64,000 nucleotides of DNA from Chryseobacterium ginsenosidimutans (GCF_030823405.1 NZ_JAUSXC010000001.1:124001-188000), one strand, 5' to 3'; counted from the stretch's first letter, positions 1-9,860 are shown. Numbers and translations are program-made. Notes: a model not told the origin generated them from the letters alone.

Positions 1-181
1 AACTCAACATCTAAGAAAACACACAGATTTTAAGACTACAGAGCTTCAATGGATTGGTGATTTTAATCCCAAAATGATAAAAATTGCCGAAAATCTGGAT
101 ACAACGGTGACCCGAAAATTGGCTACTTACCGATATTTGTTTGACAGAAATAAAGAATTTGAAAGACATCCCGAACTATAA
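1..181 (+). CDS. C-terminal end of a GNAT-like acetyltransferase (partial)
   Basis: An open frame enters from the left edge (first full codon at base 2) and ends with TAA at 179-181, giving about 59 residues with no start inside the window. The tail contains WIGDFNPKMI, then LATYRYLFDR and ends in ERHPEL. I recall this ending from Bacteroidota proteins of the GNAT fold related to E. coli YghO, where the last strand carries a similar DFNPKM...YLFDR pattern; this is from memory, and the acetyl-CoA loop itself lies outside the window. The next gene starts 17 bases downstream on the same strand, so the two may be cotranscribed. The coding frame is secure; the family call is tentative. Confidence 0.5.
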   Translation, partial: TQHLRKHTDFKTTELQWIGDFNPKMIKIAENLDTTVTRKLATYRYLFDRNKEFERHPEL

Positions 182-198
182 TTAAAAAAATAAAACTT

Positions 199-684
199 AT
201 GGATCCAATAATTATTTTAATGATTTTTTTTCTACTATTTTTGTTTTCAATTCCTGCGATTATTTTTCTAATTGCCTATCTTGCAGCCAGAAGCAGAAAG
301 AAAAAACAAAAAATCTTACTGGAACAAATCGGCACTCCTGAATATTATGCTTTCGTACGTTACAATATGGGAAATACCCAGAATGAATTCTTTAAATTGA
401 AGGCTTTCCAAGGAAGTGGAATTATTTATATTGAAGACAGAAACATTCATTTTGTGGATACTTTGCAAAAGAATCCACATATATTTTCTTTAGACAACAG
501 CACTATAAAATGGGAAGACATCAATATTGTGAACGGACTTTTGAAATGGTTTTCGGTTTCAGATGACGTAAAAAAATATTTTTTCAATATTGAAACCGGA
601 ATGTTTATTTTTAACACCAACTCATCAAAACCTACTACAAAAAGTGTTTTTGAAAGATTAATTACTTATCAATCTGACATTTAA
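199..684 (+). CDS. Small membrane-anchored protein of unknown function
   Basis: A 161-residue protein. Residues 1-30 are almost entirely hydrophobic (a single membrane segment with no cleavage site), followed by the basic stop-transfer stretch RSRKKKQK, so the remainder is predicted to face the cytoplasm. The soluble part has alternating beta-like stretches (GSGIIYIEDRNIHFVD; WEDINIVNGLLKWF) that resemble a PH-like or bPH2 fold, but I cannot name a family. It sits 17 bases after the preceding acetyltransferase-like gene and is closed by a strong bidirectional terminator, so it is probably the last gene of that operon. No catalytic motif is visible. Confidence 0.7.
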   Translation: MDPIIILMIFFLLFLFSIPAIIFLIAYLAARSRKKKQKILLEQIGTPEYYAFVRYNMGNTQNEFFKLKAFQGSGIIYIEDRNIHFVDTLQKNPHIFSLDNSTIKWEDINIVNGLLKWFSVSDDVKKYFFNIETGMFIFNTNSSKPTTKSVFERLITYQSDI

Positions 685-691
685 CATTATA

Positions 692-728
692 AAAACAAAA
701 CCTTGTTTTAGAAACAAGGTTTTGTTTT
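692..728. terminator. Bidirectional intrinsic terminator
   Basis: Perfect inverted repeat: 17-base arms (AAAACAAAACCTTGTTT and its complement) around a three-base loop. It lies between the stop of the upstream plus-strand gene (684) and the stop of metF on the minus strand (730), and the A/T runs of the arms give U-tracts in both directions. Confidence 0.9.
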
Positions 729-729
729 A

Positions 730-1689
730 TTAGAATAGCTCTCCTGCTACTTTTTTAATATTATCACTTTTCCCCATCGAGTAAAAATGCAGAACAGGAA
801 CTCCAAAATCCAACAATTCTTTGCATTGATTAATTGCCCATTCAATTCCTATTTGCTTTACAGCTTCATTGTTTTTGGCGCCTTCAACAGCGTTGATTAA
901 ATCTTCCGGCAAATCGATTTTAAAAACCTGCGGCAAAAGTTTAAGATGCTTCTTAGTTGCAATTGGTTTAATTCCTGGGATTATTGGAACTGTAATTCCC
1001 ATTTCTCTTGCCTTGGTTACGAACTCAATATATTTTTTATTATCAAAAAACATCTGCGTTACAATATAGTCTGCACCAGCATCGACTTTTTGTTTTAACC
1101 ATTTCAAGTCATAATTCATAGACGGTGCTTCCATATGTTTTTCAGGATAACCAGCAACGCCAATACAGAATTTATTCGGTTCGTCGCACACTTTATCATC
1201 ATTATGAAGATATTTTCCTCTTCCTAAATTATTGATCTGATGTACCAAATCCATCGCACTCGAATGACCTCCCGGAGTTGCTTCAAAATATTGATGACCT
1301 TTCATTGCATCACCACGAAGAGCCATAATATTATCAATCCCCAGATACATACAATCTACCAAAAGGTATTCTGTCTCTTCTTTCGTAAAACCTCCGCAAA
1401 GCAAATGCGGAACAGTATCTACATTATATTTGTGTTGAATTGCCGAACATATCCCCAACGTTCCCGGACGCATCCTTGTAATACGACGTTCCATTAACCC
1501 ATTTCCTTTATCGATATAAATATACTCTTCTCTGGAAGTGGTAACGTCGATGAATGGAGGTTTAAATTCCATTAGAGGATCAATATTCGTATACAAATCT
1601 TCAATCCCGATTCCCTTTTGTGGAGGAACAACTTCGAGGGAAAACAAAGTTTTTCCGTTGGCATTTTTTATGTGATCTGTTATCTTCAT
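730..1689 (-). CDS. metF: 5,10-methylenetetrahydrofolate reductase
   Basis: FAD-dependent reductase converting 5,10-methylene-THF to 5-methyl-THF, the methyl donor used by the methionine synthase encoded upstream in the same gene run. The 319-residue protein fits the bacterial MetF length (about 300). Visible family features are the N-terminal FSLEVVPP with the conserved Glu (residue 19), the ALRGD motif that contacts flavin, the YPEKH stretch, and GADYIVTQMFFDN followed by PGIKPI. The start is ATG at 1687-1689. It is the last gene of the methionine regulon that begins at the SAM riboswitch near 10973, and is separated from metH by a broken small gene. The strong hairpin at 692-728 ends the transcript. 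Confidence 0.97.
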   Translation of the reverse strand: MKITDHIKNANGKTLFSLEVVPPQKGIGIEDLYTNIDPLMEFKPPFIDVTTSREEYIYIDKGNGLMERRITRMRPGTLGICSAIQHKYNVDTVPHLLCGGFTKEETEYLLVDCMYLGIDNIMALRGDAMKGHQYFEATPGGHSSAMDLVHQINNLGRGKYLHNDDKVCDEPNKFCIGVAGYPEKHMEAPSMNYDLKWLKQKVDAGADYIVTQMFFDNKKYIEFVTKAREMGITVPIIPGIKPIATKKHLKLLPQVFKIDLPEDLINAVEGAKNNEAVKQIGIEWAINQCKELLDFGVPVLHFYSMGKSDNIKKVAGELF

Positions 1690-1717
1690 TTTTTATTTGA
1701 TTACTTAAAGCGTTTCA

Positions 1718-2196
1718 TCAGTTTTTGTAGATCCAATCCGTAAGCAGATCTTGTCCACAATCCTGATAATGATTAAATGCAAAACTTATTTTAAAACGAT
1801 ATCTTCTGTCATTAAAAACTCCAAAAGAATTATCGTTTAGTACTACATCAAAATCAGATTTGAGATTGACTTCATTAAGTATGCGTTTTGTTGGGTTTAA
1901 TATTTTTTAATTTGTCTTGATCGATAAAACAGTCAATATCTTTTTTCCGTTCTTTCCAGTTTTTCAAATGATTGTGTTGCATCATTAAAAAATTCCAAAT
2001 CCACAATTCTCATATTGCATAGATTGATCTTTTTTGGAATTTTAAAGGATTCATTTCCTGTATTTATAATGACTAACTCAAATTTTCCTGTCTTTTTTAA
2101 TTGATCTGTTTTTGCAGTCGTTACATATTGATAACAGCTTTTCTGTCCGAAAACAAAAAAATTAGTACACAGAAAAAACACAATCAGCTTTTTCAT
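1718..2196 (-). pseudogene. Secreted small protein with two +1 frameshifts (158 aa if repaired)
   Basis: The first frame starts at ATG 2194-2196 and encodes 87 residues: a signal peptide (MKKLIVFFLCTNFFVFGQ) followed by a short beta-rich stretch, ending prematurely at 1933. Deleting one base from the T6 run at 1941-1946 and one from the T6 run at 1903-1908 gives a single continuous frame that runs on through KDIDCFIDQDKL, NPTKRILNEVNLKSDFD and RYRFKISFAFNHYQDCGQDL to a TGA at 1718-1720. Both shifts are +1 and both fall in homopolymers, so this is either a recent pseudogene, phase variation, or a sequencing error. The repaired protein would be exported; I do not recognise its family. It lies three bases after metH and 28 bases before metF. 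Confidence 0.75.
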
Positions 2197-2199
2197 TAT

Positions 2200-4863
2200 T
2201 TAATTATCTGCTAAATTAGGTGACAACCATTTTCGGGCTTCCTGCAAAGAAATTCCTTTTCTTTTTGAGTAGTCTTTCAACTGATCTTCTGTGATCTTTC
2301 CCAGTCCGAAATATTTTGCATGCGGACTTCCAAAATAATATCCTGAAACTGAAGCCGTCGGGAACATCGCCAAACTTTCGGTAAGGAAAACCCCGATATT
2401 TTCTTCTACTTTTAAAAGATCCCAAATAGCGTGTTTTTCCAAGTGATCGGGACATGCAGGATATCCCGGAGCAGGACGAACTCCTTTATATTTTTCGGCA
2501 ATTAAATCTTCGTTGCTTAAACTTTCCTGATTGGCATATCCCCAATATTCTGTTCTTACTTTTTTATGCAAAAATTCGGCGTAAGCTTCTGCAAAACGAT
2601 CGGCAAGAGCTTTCACCATGATGGCGTTGTAATCGTCATTGGCTTTCTCATATTCTTCAGACATTTCATCTGTCCCGAAACCTGTAGTTACACAAAAAGC
2701 CCCGACATAATCGGTTTTTCCTGTATTTTTAGGGGCAATAAAATCGCTTAATGCCAAATATTCTTTCCCTTTTGATTTTTGTAACTGCTGTCTTAATGTG
2801 ATGAATTTCGACTGTTGCTGATCATTCTCATCAAAAATTAAAATATCATCATTTTCATCAGAATTCGCTTTGAAAATTCCGAAAATAGCTTTTGCCGTTA
2901 ATGATTTTTCGTCAAGAATTCTCTTTAAAATAACCTGAGCGTCTTTAAATAATTCTTTAGCCTGAGCTCCTACAACCTCATCATCAAAAATATTCGGGTA
3001 TTTGCCGTGAAGATCCCAGCTTCTGAAAAACGGCGACCAGTCGATAAAAGGTACTAGCTCATTCAAATCCTGATTTTCAAAAACCTGTATTCCTAATTGA
3101 TTGGGTGTAAAAATTTCTTCGTTTTCCCAGTCTATTTTAAATTTATCTTTTCTTGCATCCTCAATCGAAACATATTCTTTATCAATCTGTCTGTTCAGGA
3201 ATTTTTCACGAAAATCTGAATAGTCATTTTTCAAATCGCTTACGTATTCTTTGTTTCTGTCGCCAAGCAATGAACTAACGACATTTACTGCTCTGGAAGC
3301 ATCATTTACATGAACAACTGCATTTTTATATTTTAAATCAATCTTAACCGCGGTATGCGCTTTGGAAGTCGTAGCACCACCGATTAATAAAGGAAAACTA
3401 AGATTTTGACGTTCCAATTCTGATGCGATATACACCATTTCGTCTAAACTTGGCGTAATCAAACCACTTAATCCTATAACATCAACCTTGTGATCGATCG
3501 CAGCCTGAATAATTTTCTCGGCAGGAACCATTACTCCAAGATCTACGATTTCATAATTGTTACAACCCAGCACAACGCTCACAATATTTTTACCGATATC
3601 ATGGACGTCACCCTTTACCGTTGCCATCAATATTTTTCCGTTGGCAGGTCTTGTACCATCTTTTTCAGCTTCAATATAAGGCTGTAAATAGGCAACTGCT
3701 TTTTTCATTACCCTCGCCGATTTTACGACTTGTGGCAGGAACATTTTTCCACTTCCGAATAAATCTCCCACAACGCCCATTCCGGTCATTAAATTAATTT
3801 CAATAACGTGTAATGGCTTTGCAGCAACCTTTCTGGCCTCTTCCACATCTTCTTCAATAAAACGGTCGATACCTTTTACCAAAGAATGGGTAATTCTTTC
3901 CTGTAAAGGTCTGGTACGCCATTCAAGTTCTTCAACGACTTCTTTTTTAACAGATTTATGCTTTTCAGAATAATCTAAGAGCCTTTCAGTTGCGTCTTCC
4001 CTTTTATCGAGAATGACATCTTCAACAAGACCTAATAATTCTTTATTAATTTCATCATAAACCTCCAACATTGCAGGATTTACGATCCCAATATTCATTC
4101 CTGCCTGTATGGCGTGATACAGGAATACAGAGTGCATCGCTTCTCTTACCGTATCATTTCCGCGGAAAGAGAACGAAACATTACTCACTCCTCCACTTAC
4201 AGAAGCATACGGCAGATTTTGACGAACCCATCTTGTAGCCTCGATAAAATCGATTGCATTTCTTCTGTGTTCATCCATTCCTGTGGCGACAGGGAAAATA
4301 TTTAAATCGAAAATAATATCTTCTGCCGGAAATTTTACCTGATCAACTAAAATATCATACGATCTTTTCGTGATTTCAAGTCTACGGTCGTACGTATCGG
4401 CTTGTCCGTCTTCATCAAAAGCCATGACAATGACTGCAGCACCATATCTTTTAATTGCTTTTGCCTGTTTGATGAATTCTTCTTCACCTCCTTTTAAGCT
4501 GATGGAATTCACAACAGATTTCCCCTGAACAACCTGAAGTCCGGCTTCCAAAATCTCCCATTTTGAGGAGTCGATCATGATCGGAATTCTGGAAATATCC
4601 GGCTCTGAAGCAATTAAGTTCAGGAATTTTATCATAGAAGCTTTTCCATCGATCAATCCGTCATCAAAATTGACATCAAGAATCTGCGCACCGCCCTCAA
4701 CCTGATGACGGGCAATATCTAAAGCTTCAGAAAATTTTTCTTCTTTTATTAACCTTAAAAACTTTTTGGAACCGGCAACGTTTGTCCTTTCACCAACGTT
4801 GATGAAGTTACTTTCCGGTGTAATAATCAAAGGCTCGAGCCCTGATAATCTTAAATATTTCAT
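2200..4863 (-). CDS. metH: Cobalamin-dependent methionine synthase, folate/B12/activation half
   Basis: Carries the last three modules of MetH. The methyl-THF (pterin) binding domain is at about residues 15-310 with [19 protein letters not shown] and PIMIDSSKW. The B12 cap and Rossmann domain are at about 320-560 with the DVHDIG motif (residues 419-424; His421 is the lower axial cobalt ligand) and [10 protein letters not shown]. The AdoMet reactivation domain is at about 570-887 with [12 protein letters not shown]. It lacks the N-terminal homocysteine domain, which is encoded separately at 6043-7053; E. coli MetH has both in about 1,227 residues. The ATG at 4861-4863 is preferred over the TTG one codon upstream. 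The desaturase gene ends only six bases before this start, so the three genes are almost certainly on one mRNA. Confidence 0.96.
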   Translation of the reverse strand: MKYLRLSGLEPLIITPESNFINVGERTNVAGSKKFLRLIKEEKFSEALDIARHQVEGGAQILDVNFDDGLIDGKASMIKFLNLIASEPDISRIPIMIDSSKWEILEAGLQVVQGKSVVNSISLKGGEEEFIKQAKAIKRYGAAVIVMAFDEDGQADTYDRRLEITKRSYDILVDQVKFPAEDIIFDLNIFPVATGMDEHRRNAIDFIEATRWVRQNLPYASVSGGVSNVSFSFRGNDTVREAMHSVFLYHAIQAGMNIGIVNPAMLEVYDEINKELLGLVEDVILDKREDATERLLDYSEKHKSVKKEVVEELEWRTRPLQERITHSLVKGIDRFIEEDVEEARKVAAKPLHVIEINLMTGMGVVGDLFGSGKMFLPQVVKSARVMKKAVAYLQPYIEAEKDGTRPANGKILMATVKGDVHDIGKNIVSVVLGCNNYEIVDLGVMVPAEKIIQAAIDHKVDVIGLSGLITPSLDEMVYIASELERQNLSFPLLIGGATTSKAHTAVKIDLKYKNAVVHVNDASRAVNVVSSLLGDRNKEYVSDLKNDYSDFREKFLNRQIDKEYVSIEDARKDKFKIDWENEEIFTPNQLGIQVFENQDLNELVPFIDWSPFFRSWDLHGKYPNIFDDEVVGAQAKELFKDAQVILKRILDEKSLTAKAIFGIFKANSDENDDILIFDENDQQQSKFITLRQQLQKSKGKEYLALSDFIAPKNTGKTDYVGAFCVTTGFGTDEMSEEYEKANDDYNAIMVKALADRFAEAYAEFLHKKVRTEYWGYANQESLSNEDLIAEKYKGVRPAPGYPACPDHLEKHAIWDLLKVEENIGVFLTESLAMFPTASVSGYYFGSPHAKYFGLGKITEDQLKDYSKRKGISLQEARKWLSPNLADN

Positions 4864-4869
4864 CAATTT

Positions 4870-5961
4870 TTATTCTTCTAAAATGTAATATGCATTATTT
4901 GCATTTTGTCTGAGCAAATCGACATGTTTGCCCAAAGCAGTAAATATGGGGAACCTTTTGTAGGCTAAATTGTGTTCTTTTGCGAATTCTTCTATTTCTT
5001 CCGTAATTTCATTGTAATAGAGGTAACTGTAATTCGGAAATAAATGATGGGCCACGTGAAAATTGAAATTCCCTAATATATTTCTTACAAACCAGTTATT
5101 TTCCTTTAAATCATTTGTCACTTCAAACTGGTGATTCAGCCAACTGAACGGAAGGCGGTTTTTCTCATCCAATTTCGGAAAAGCATTGTCGGGAAGCGGA
5201 TGCAGCGGCAATAAAACAAAAAGTGCAAAAATACTCGCCGTAATTACCTGTAAAATCCAGGCTCCCAACGCCAGACCAACCGAAACGTTGAAAAATATAA
5301 CAGGAACTGCAATCTGATAAAAGAAATAGAATAATTTAAACGCAATCATCTTCATTTTTTCAATGGTAGGAATTGCTCCCTGCGTTTTTAAAATCACTCT
5401 TTCCTTATCAAAAAAATCTCTAAAATCCCTGATAAACATCCAATTGAAAAGATATAAAGGATACACCAAAAAGAAAAACAAATGCTGATATTTCTGAATT
5501 CCTTTTGCCTTAATCCACGGAATAATTAAAAGTAAACCGCTCTGCTCAATATCTGTATCCCAACCGTCTACATTGGGGTAAGCATGGTGACTTGCAATGT
5601 GTCTTTTTTTCCAGATATAAGAATTGGCTCCTACAAAATCGAAAATATGTAACACAAGATTGTTTAATCTTTTACTTTTAAAAATATTGTTGTGTGCCGC
5701 TTCATGAATTAAATTCAAATAAATCAAAACCAGCGTGATTCCCATTAAGATAAAACCAGCGATATACAATCCGGGCTTTTCGGCGTTTAAAACCGCAAAA
5801 GCGTAAAGCCCAATGTAAACAAGGGGCAATACAACAGCTTTTATCTGAATATAGATATCTCTGTTTTCCGGAATGTTTTCTATTCTTTGGTTCACCTTTT
5901 TTCTTAGTTCATTAAAAAGTTTTGTGTCCTCCGTATTCTTTAAGTAACTCGGTTTTTCCAT
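4870..5961 (-). CDS. Membrane fatty-acid (acyl-CoA/lipid) desaturase
   Basis: A 363-residue membrane di-iron desaturase. All three histidine boxes of the family are present: HEAAH (residues 86-90), HIASHH (121-126) and HVAHH (302-306). Hydrophobic hairpins at about 40-85 and 205-245 flank them, as in the linoleoyl-CoA desaturase (DesA3-like) group. It should insert a cis double bond into membrane acyl chains and act at the inner membrane. No cytochrome b5 domain is fused, so an external electron donor is needed. The odd point is location: it lies between the two halves of the split methionine synthase, same strand, with gaps of 6 and 81 bases, so it is probably transcribed under the methionine riboswitch. 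Confidence 0.93.
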   Translation of the reverse strand: MEKPSYLKNTEDTKLFNELRKKVNQRIENIPENRDIYIQIKAVVLPLVYIGLYAFAVLNAEKPGLYIAGFILMGITLVLIYLNLIHEAAHNNIFKSKRLNNLVLHIFDFVGANSYIWKKRHIASHHAYPNVDGWDTDIEQSGLLLIIPWIKAKGIQKYQHLFFFLVYPLYLFNWMFIRDFRDFFDKERVILKTQGAIPTIEKMKMIAFKLFYFFYQIAVPVIFFNVSVGLALGAWILQVITASIFALFVLLPLHPLPDNAFPKLDEKNRLPFSWLNHQFEVTNDLKENNWFVRNILGNFNFHVAHHLFPNYSYLYYNEITEEIEEFAKEHNLAYKRFPIFTALGKHVDLLRQNANNAYYILEE

Positions 5962-6042
5962 TATGATTAATTTTAGTTTGACTTAAAAATAATTATGCTG
6001 ACCCGTTCTCCTATATTCTCTTTCAAGTTAAATTCTATCAAA

Positions 6043-7053
6043 TCACACGAAAGACCGCAATTTTCTTGGCTCGTATTTTTCAACCAAATCTGCGATAGCT
6101 TTTATGTGATCGGGTGTCGTTCCACAACATCCTCCGATAATATTGATCAATCCTTTTTCTACGTATTCTTTAATCTGACTTGCCATATCTTCCGGCGTTT
6201 CATCATATTTCCCGAAAGCATTCGGAAGTCCCGCATTCGGATAAGCCGAAACATGAAACTCTGAATTATGAGCCAACGTCTCTAAATATGGCGTCAATTG
6301 ATTCGCTCCCAAAGCACAGTTGAAACCGACGCTCAATAGATTTAAATGTGAAACGGAAATCAAAAATGCTTCTGCGGTTTGTCCGCTCAATGTTCTTCCC
6401 GAAGCATCGGTAATTGTGCCTGAAACCATGATCGGGATTTTAATTCCTCTCTCATCCTGAATTTCATCGATGGCGAATAATGCGGCTTTTGCATTTAACG
6501 TATCAAAAATCGTTTCTACCAATAAAATATCCGAACCTCCGTCTAATAATGCTTCTGACTGTTGTTTGTACGCCATTCTTAATTCATCAAAAGTAATCGC
6601 ACGATACCCAGGATCATTCACATCAGGACTTAAACTTGCCGTTCTGTTTGTAGGACCGATTGATCCTGCTACAAATCTTGGCTTATCCGGGTTTTTAGCT
6701 GTAAATTCATCACAGACTTTTCTTGCAATCTTTGCAGATTCATAATTTAGTTCATACACCAATTCTTCCATGTAGTAATCCGCCATTGCAATTGTCGTTC
6801 CCGAAAAAGTGTTGGTTTCGAGAATATCGGCTCCTGCCTCCAGATATTTTCTGTGAACTTCTTCGATTGCGTGAGGCTGCGTCAGAGAAAGTAAATCGTT
6901 GTTTCCTTTTACAGGATGTTCCCAATCTTTGAAACGCTCGCCACGATAATCTTCTTCCTCAAACTTATATCGCTGAAGCATCGTTCCCATCGCTCCATCA
7001 AGAATTAAAATTCTCTCGGATAATGCTTTATATAATTTTTCTGAATTTTTCAT
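6043..7053 (-). CDS. metH: Homocysteine S-methyltransferase domain of split MetH
   Basis: A 336-residue stand-alone homocysteine-binding barrel equivalent to residues 1-353 of E. coli MetH. The zinc ligands are visible: Cys246 in GFNCALGA and the Cys309-Cys310 pair in [10 protein letters not shown]. The N-terminus carries LILDGAMGT and later [12 protein letters not shown], both typical of the family. It transfers the methyl group from methylcobalamin, bound by the partner polypeptide at 2200-4863, to homocysteine. Two-polypeptide MetH is known in Bacteroidota; here the halves are separated by a desaturase gene rather than adjacent. The sulfhydrylase gene ends 23 bases upstream, consistent with one operon. 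Confidence 0.95.
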   Translation of the reverse strand: MKNSEKLYKALSERILILDGAMGTMLQRYKFEEEDYRGERFKDWEHPVKGNNDLLSLTQPHAIEEVHRKYLEAGADILETNTFSGTTIAMADYYMEELVYELNYESAKIARKVCDEFTAKNPDKPRFVAGSIGPTNRTASLSPDVNDPGYRAITFDELRMAYKQQSEALLDGGSDILLVETIFDTLNAKAALFAIDEIQDERGIKIPIMVSGTITDASGRTLSGQTAEAFLISVSHLNLLSVGFNCALGANQLTPYLETLAHNSEFHVSAYPNAGLPNAFGKYDETPEDMASQIKEYVEKGLINIIGGCCGTTPDHIKAIADLVEKYEPRKLRSFV

Positions 7054-7076
7054 TTTTTTATTTTTTCATCATTAAA

Positions 7077-8243
7077 TTAATCTAATGACTGTTTCAAATC
7101 TGCAATAATGTCATCCACATGTTCCAGACCTACGGAACAACGAACCAGACCTGCCGTAATTCCTACTTCATTTCTTTCTTCATCCGTTAATTTTGAATGT
7201 GTTGTAGATGCAGGATGCGTAACAATTGTTCTTGTATCTCCAAGGTTTGCAGATAATGAACACATTTTTATTTTATCTAAAAAACTTCTTCCGCCTTCAA
7301 TTCCGCCTTTAATTTCGAAAGCCACTACATTTCCGCCTAACTTCATTTGTTTTTTCGCAATCTCATAACTCGGATGAGATTTAAGGAAAGGATATTTCAC
7401 CAATTCTACATTGGGATGGCTTTCTAAAAACTCAGCTACTTTTAAAGCATTTTCACAATGTCTTTCTACACGAATGGCCAATGTTTCTAAGCTCTTCGAC
7501 AACACCCAAGCGTTGAAAGGCGACATTGCCGGTCCTGTATTTCTTGCGAAAAGATAAATTTCTCGTATTAAATCTTCCTTTCCGACTGCTACTCCACCCA
7601 AAACTCTTCCCTGTCCGTCGATCAATTTGGTTGCAGAATGTACAACAATATCTGCACCATATTTAATAGGCTGTTGAAGATAAGGTGTTGCAAAGCAGTT
7701 ATCTACAACAAATATCAGATTGTGCTTTTTTGCAATCCGCCCAAAATATTCTAAATCTAAAATCTCAATTGCCGGATTTGTAGGCGTTTCCAGATACAAT
7801 ATTTTTGTATTGGGCTTGATATATTTTTCAACATTCTCGGCGTCTTCTGCTTTAAAATACGTTGTTTCAATATTCCATTTCGGGAAATATTTTGTGAGCA
7901 AAGCGTGTGTAGATCCGAAAACCGACTGACAACTGACAATATGATCTCCTGCATTTAATAAAGTTGCAAACGTTGAATAAATTGCCGCCATTCCTGTTGC
8001 AAAAGCATATCCTGCTTCTGCACCCTCCATTTTTGCGATCTTATCTGTGAATTCTGTGACATTCGGATTTGAAAACCGACTGTACAGGTTTTTTGATTTT
8101 TCTTCTGCAAAACTCGCTCTCATATCTTCCGCATCTTCAAAAACGAAGCTTGAAGTAAGGTATAACGGCGTAGAATGCTCATCAAACTGACTTCTTTCTG
8201 TCTGCGTTCTTATTGCGAAGGTTTCAAAATTTTCGTTTTCCAT
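7077..8243 (-). CDS. metZ: PLP-dependent O-acyl-homoserine sulfhydrylase
   Basis: A 388-residue Cys/Met-metabolism PLP enzyme. The Schiff-base lysine is Lys206 in HSATKLIDGQG. The YSRFSNPN motif (residues 54-61) supplies phosphate and substrate contacts, and ATGMAAI (82-88) is the cofactor loop. The lack of a separate cystathionine pathway here and the adjacent homoserine O-acetyltransferase gene make direct sulfhydrylation of O-acetylhomoserine to homocysteine the likely reaction; the sequence also resembles O-succinylhomoserine sulfhydrylases, and substrate choice cannot be read by eye. It precedes the homocysteine methyltransferase gene by 23 bases. The 75-base gap to the upstream dehydrogenase gene contains two hairpins. 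Confidence 0.9.
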   Translation of the reverse strand: MENENFETFAIRTQTERSQFDEHSTPLYLTSSFVFEDAEDMRASFAEEKSKNLYSRFSNPNVTEFTDKIAKMEGAEAGYAFATGMAAIYSTFATLLNAGDHIVSCQSVFGSTHALLTKYFPKWNIETTYFKAEDAENVEKYIKPNTKILYLETPTNPAIEILDLEYFGRIAKKHNLIFVVDNCFATPYLQQPIKYGADIVVHSATKLIDGQGRVLGGVAVGKEDLIREIYLFARNTGPAMSPFNAWVLSKSLETLAIRVERHCENALKVAEFLESHPNVELVKYPFLKSHPSYEIAKKQMKLGGNVVAFEIKGGIEGGRSFLDKIKMCSLSANLGDTRTIVTHPASTTHSKLTDEERNEVGITAGLVRCSVGLEHVDDIIADLKQSLD

Positions 8244-8261
8244 TATTTATTATTTTTTACA

Positions 8262-8304
8262 TAGGTTTCACCTAAGACTATTGATATTGAACCCTTCGGG
8301 TTCA
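8262..8304. other. Two small hairpins in the hom-metZ gap
   Basis: Two stable inverted repeats sit in the 75-base gap: TAGGT-TTC-ACCTA at 8262-8274 and TGAACCC-TTC-GGGTTCA at 8288-8304. Neither is followed by a U-tract on the minus strand, so they look more like mRNA processing or stabilising structures than terminators. The segment is too short and lacks the conserved core to be a second S-box. Confidence 0.55.
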
Positions 8305-8318
8305 GACGGCTGTACTGT

Positions 8319-9860
8319 TTATTTCGTTTCACTTACTCTTAAAATATCTCCGAAAACGCCTCTTGCAGTAACCTGGGCTCCGGCTCCGGCTCCCATAATA
8401 ACAATTGGGTTTTCGCCATAACTTTCTGTATAAATTTCAAAGATTGAATCTGAACCTTTTAATTGTCCTAATGCTGAAGTTGCAGGAACAGAAATCAATT
8501 TCACATCCAATTCACCTTTATCTTTTTGCAAATCTCCATGTAAATCTCCAACATAACGCAACACATGATCTGGCTCCTGATTGTCTTTGATTTTTTGATA
8601 TTCTTCATCCAATTCTGCGAGTCTTGTAAGAAATTCCGGCTTTGAAACAGAAATTAAGCTTTCAGGTACAAGATTCTGAATATCAATATCATCAAACTCA
8701 TTAATTAAGTCAAGCTCTCTCGCCAAAATCAACAATTTCCTGGCAACATCATTTCCTGACAAATCCTCTCGTGGATCTGGCTCGGTGTATCCTTTTTCCA
8801 ACGCTTCGTTGATAATTGTCGAGAATTTCTCATTTCTTAAAGAAAAATTATTGAAAACATAACTCAATGTTCCGGAAAACACTCCTTTGATTCTTGTAAT
8901 GTTTTCTCCTGAAAGGTGTAATAATTTAATCGTATCAATTAACGGTAAACCTGCACCCACATTGGTTTCATACAAATAACGTCTGTTGTTTTTGTTCAAC
9001 GTATATCTTAGTTGACGGTATTCTTCAATCGGAAGCGTGTTGAAAATCTTATTGGAAGACACAAGATCAAAACCATTTTCTGCCAACGTATGATAGTTGT
9101 GAACGAAATCTTTGCTCGCCGTGTTATCAACAACGATTAAATTTTCCAACTGATTTTCTTTTGAAAATTTGATTAATTCCTGAACATCTGATGGACTTTC
9201 TGCCGTCAAAACCTCATCGCTCCAATTGTTATCAAAACCTTTTTTATTGAAAGCAATTTTTCTTGAATTGGCAACTGCTACAACTTTAAGATCAATTTTT
9301 TTACGTCTTCTGATTTCTTCTGATGACCGCAAAACCTGCTCTATCAGAGTTTTTCCAACATTTCCGTGACCAATAATGGCTAAATGAACCGTTTTCGGCT
9401 TTTTAGAAATTTCAGATTCAATAATATTTTTCGCTTTTTCGTCCTGTGATGACGTCACCACGATATTTACCCGTTTTTCGCTTGCAATTTGGTTTAAAAG
9501 CAACGGAAAAACATTATTTCTGGCTAATTCTGCCAATACTTTATTGAAATCTTCCGCAACAAAACCTATTACAGAAACATTATTTATACTGTAAATCTGA
9601 GAAACTTTCCCTGATTTTCTTTCTTTTTCGAACTCTTCAATCAGACAATTTACCGCTTTTTCAGAATCAGTTTCCTGAACCAAAATTGATAATCCGTTTT
9701 CGATCGCCTGCTGAGAAATTACCCCCACACTGATTCGCGCCAAAGTAAGCGCTTTAAAAATTCGTCCGTCAATTCCGATTTCACCTAAGAAATCTTCTCC
9801 TTCAAATTTGATGATGGATCTGTTTTTTAAAAATTTTATTTCGTTAGCATTACTTTTCAT
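8319..9860 (-). CDS. Homoserine dehydrogenase with N-terminal ACT pair, no aspartokinase domain
   Basis: The 513-residue protein corresponds to the C-terminal two thirds of a ThrA/MetL-type bifunctional enzyme. Residues about 15-80 and 93-150 form a tandem ACT regulatory unit (LTLARISVGVISQ; VSVIGFVAEDFNKVLAELA). Residues 155-513 are the dehydrogenase, with the nucleotide loop GHGNVG at 164-169 and a C-terminal GAGAGAQVTARGVFGD. It reduces aspartate semialdehyde to homoserine, the substrate of MetX encoded directly upstream. The aspartokinase catalytic domain that precedes ACT in ThrA/MetL is absent, and there is no room for it: the metX stop codon lies one base before this ATG. Placement after the SAM riboswitch makes it a methionine-controlled isoform. 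Confidence 0.92.
   Translation of the reverse strand: MKSNANEIKFLKNRSIIKFEGEDFLGEIGIDGRIFKALTLARISVGVISQQAIENGLSILVQETDSEKAVNCLIEEFEKERKSGKVSQIYSINNVSVIGFVAEDFNKVLAELARNNVFPLLLNQIASEKRVNIVVTSSQDEKAKNIIESEISKKPKTVHLAIIGHGNVGKTLIEQVLRSSEEIRRRKKIDLKVVAVANSRKIAFNKKGFDNNWSDEVLTAESPSDVQELIKFSKENQLENLIVVDNTASKDFVHNYHTLAENGFDLVSSNKIFNTLPIEEYRQLRYTLNKNNRRYLYETNVGAGLPLIDTIKLLHLSGENITRIKGVFSGTLSYVFNNFSLRNEKFSTIINEALEKGYTEPDPREDLSGNDVARKLLILARELDLINEFDDIDIQNLVPESLISVSKPEFLTRLAELDEEYQKIKDNQEPDHVLRYVGDLHGDLQKDKGELDVKLISVPATSALGQLKGSDSIFEIYTESYGENPIVIMGAGAGAQVTARGVFGDILRVSETK

Noticed and set aside
8262..8304. Possible second S-box before metZ
   Set aside because: Only two short hairpins in 43 bases; none of the S-box core sequences are present.
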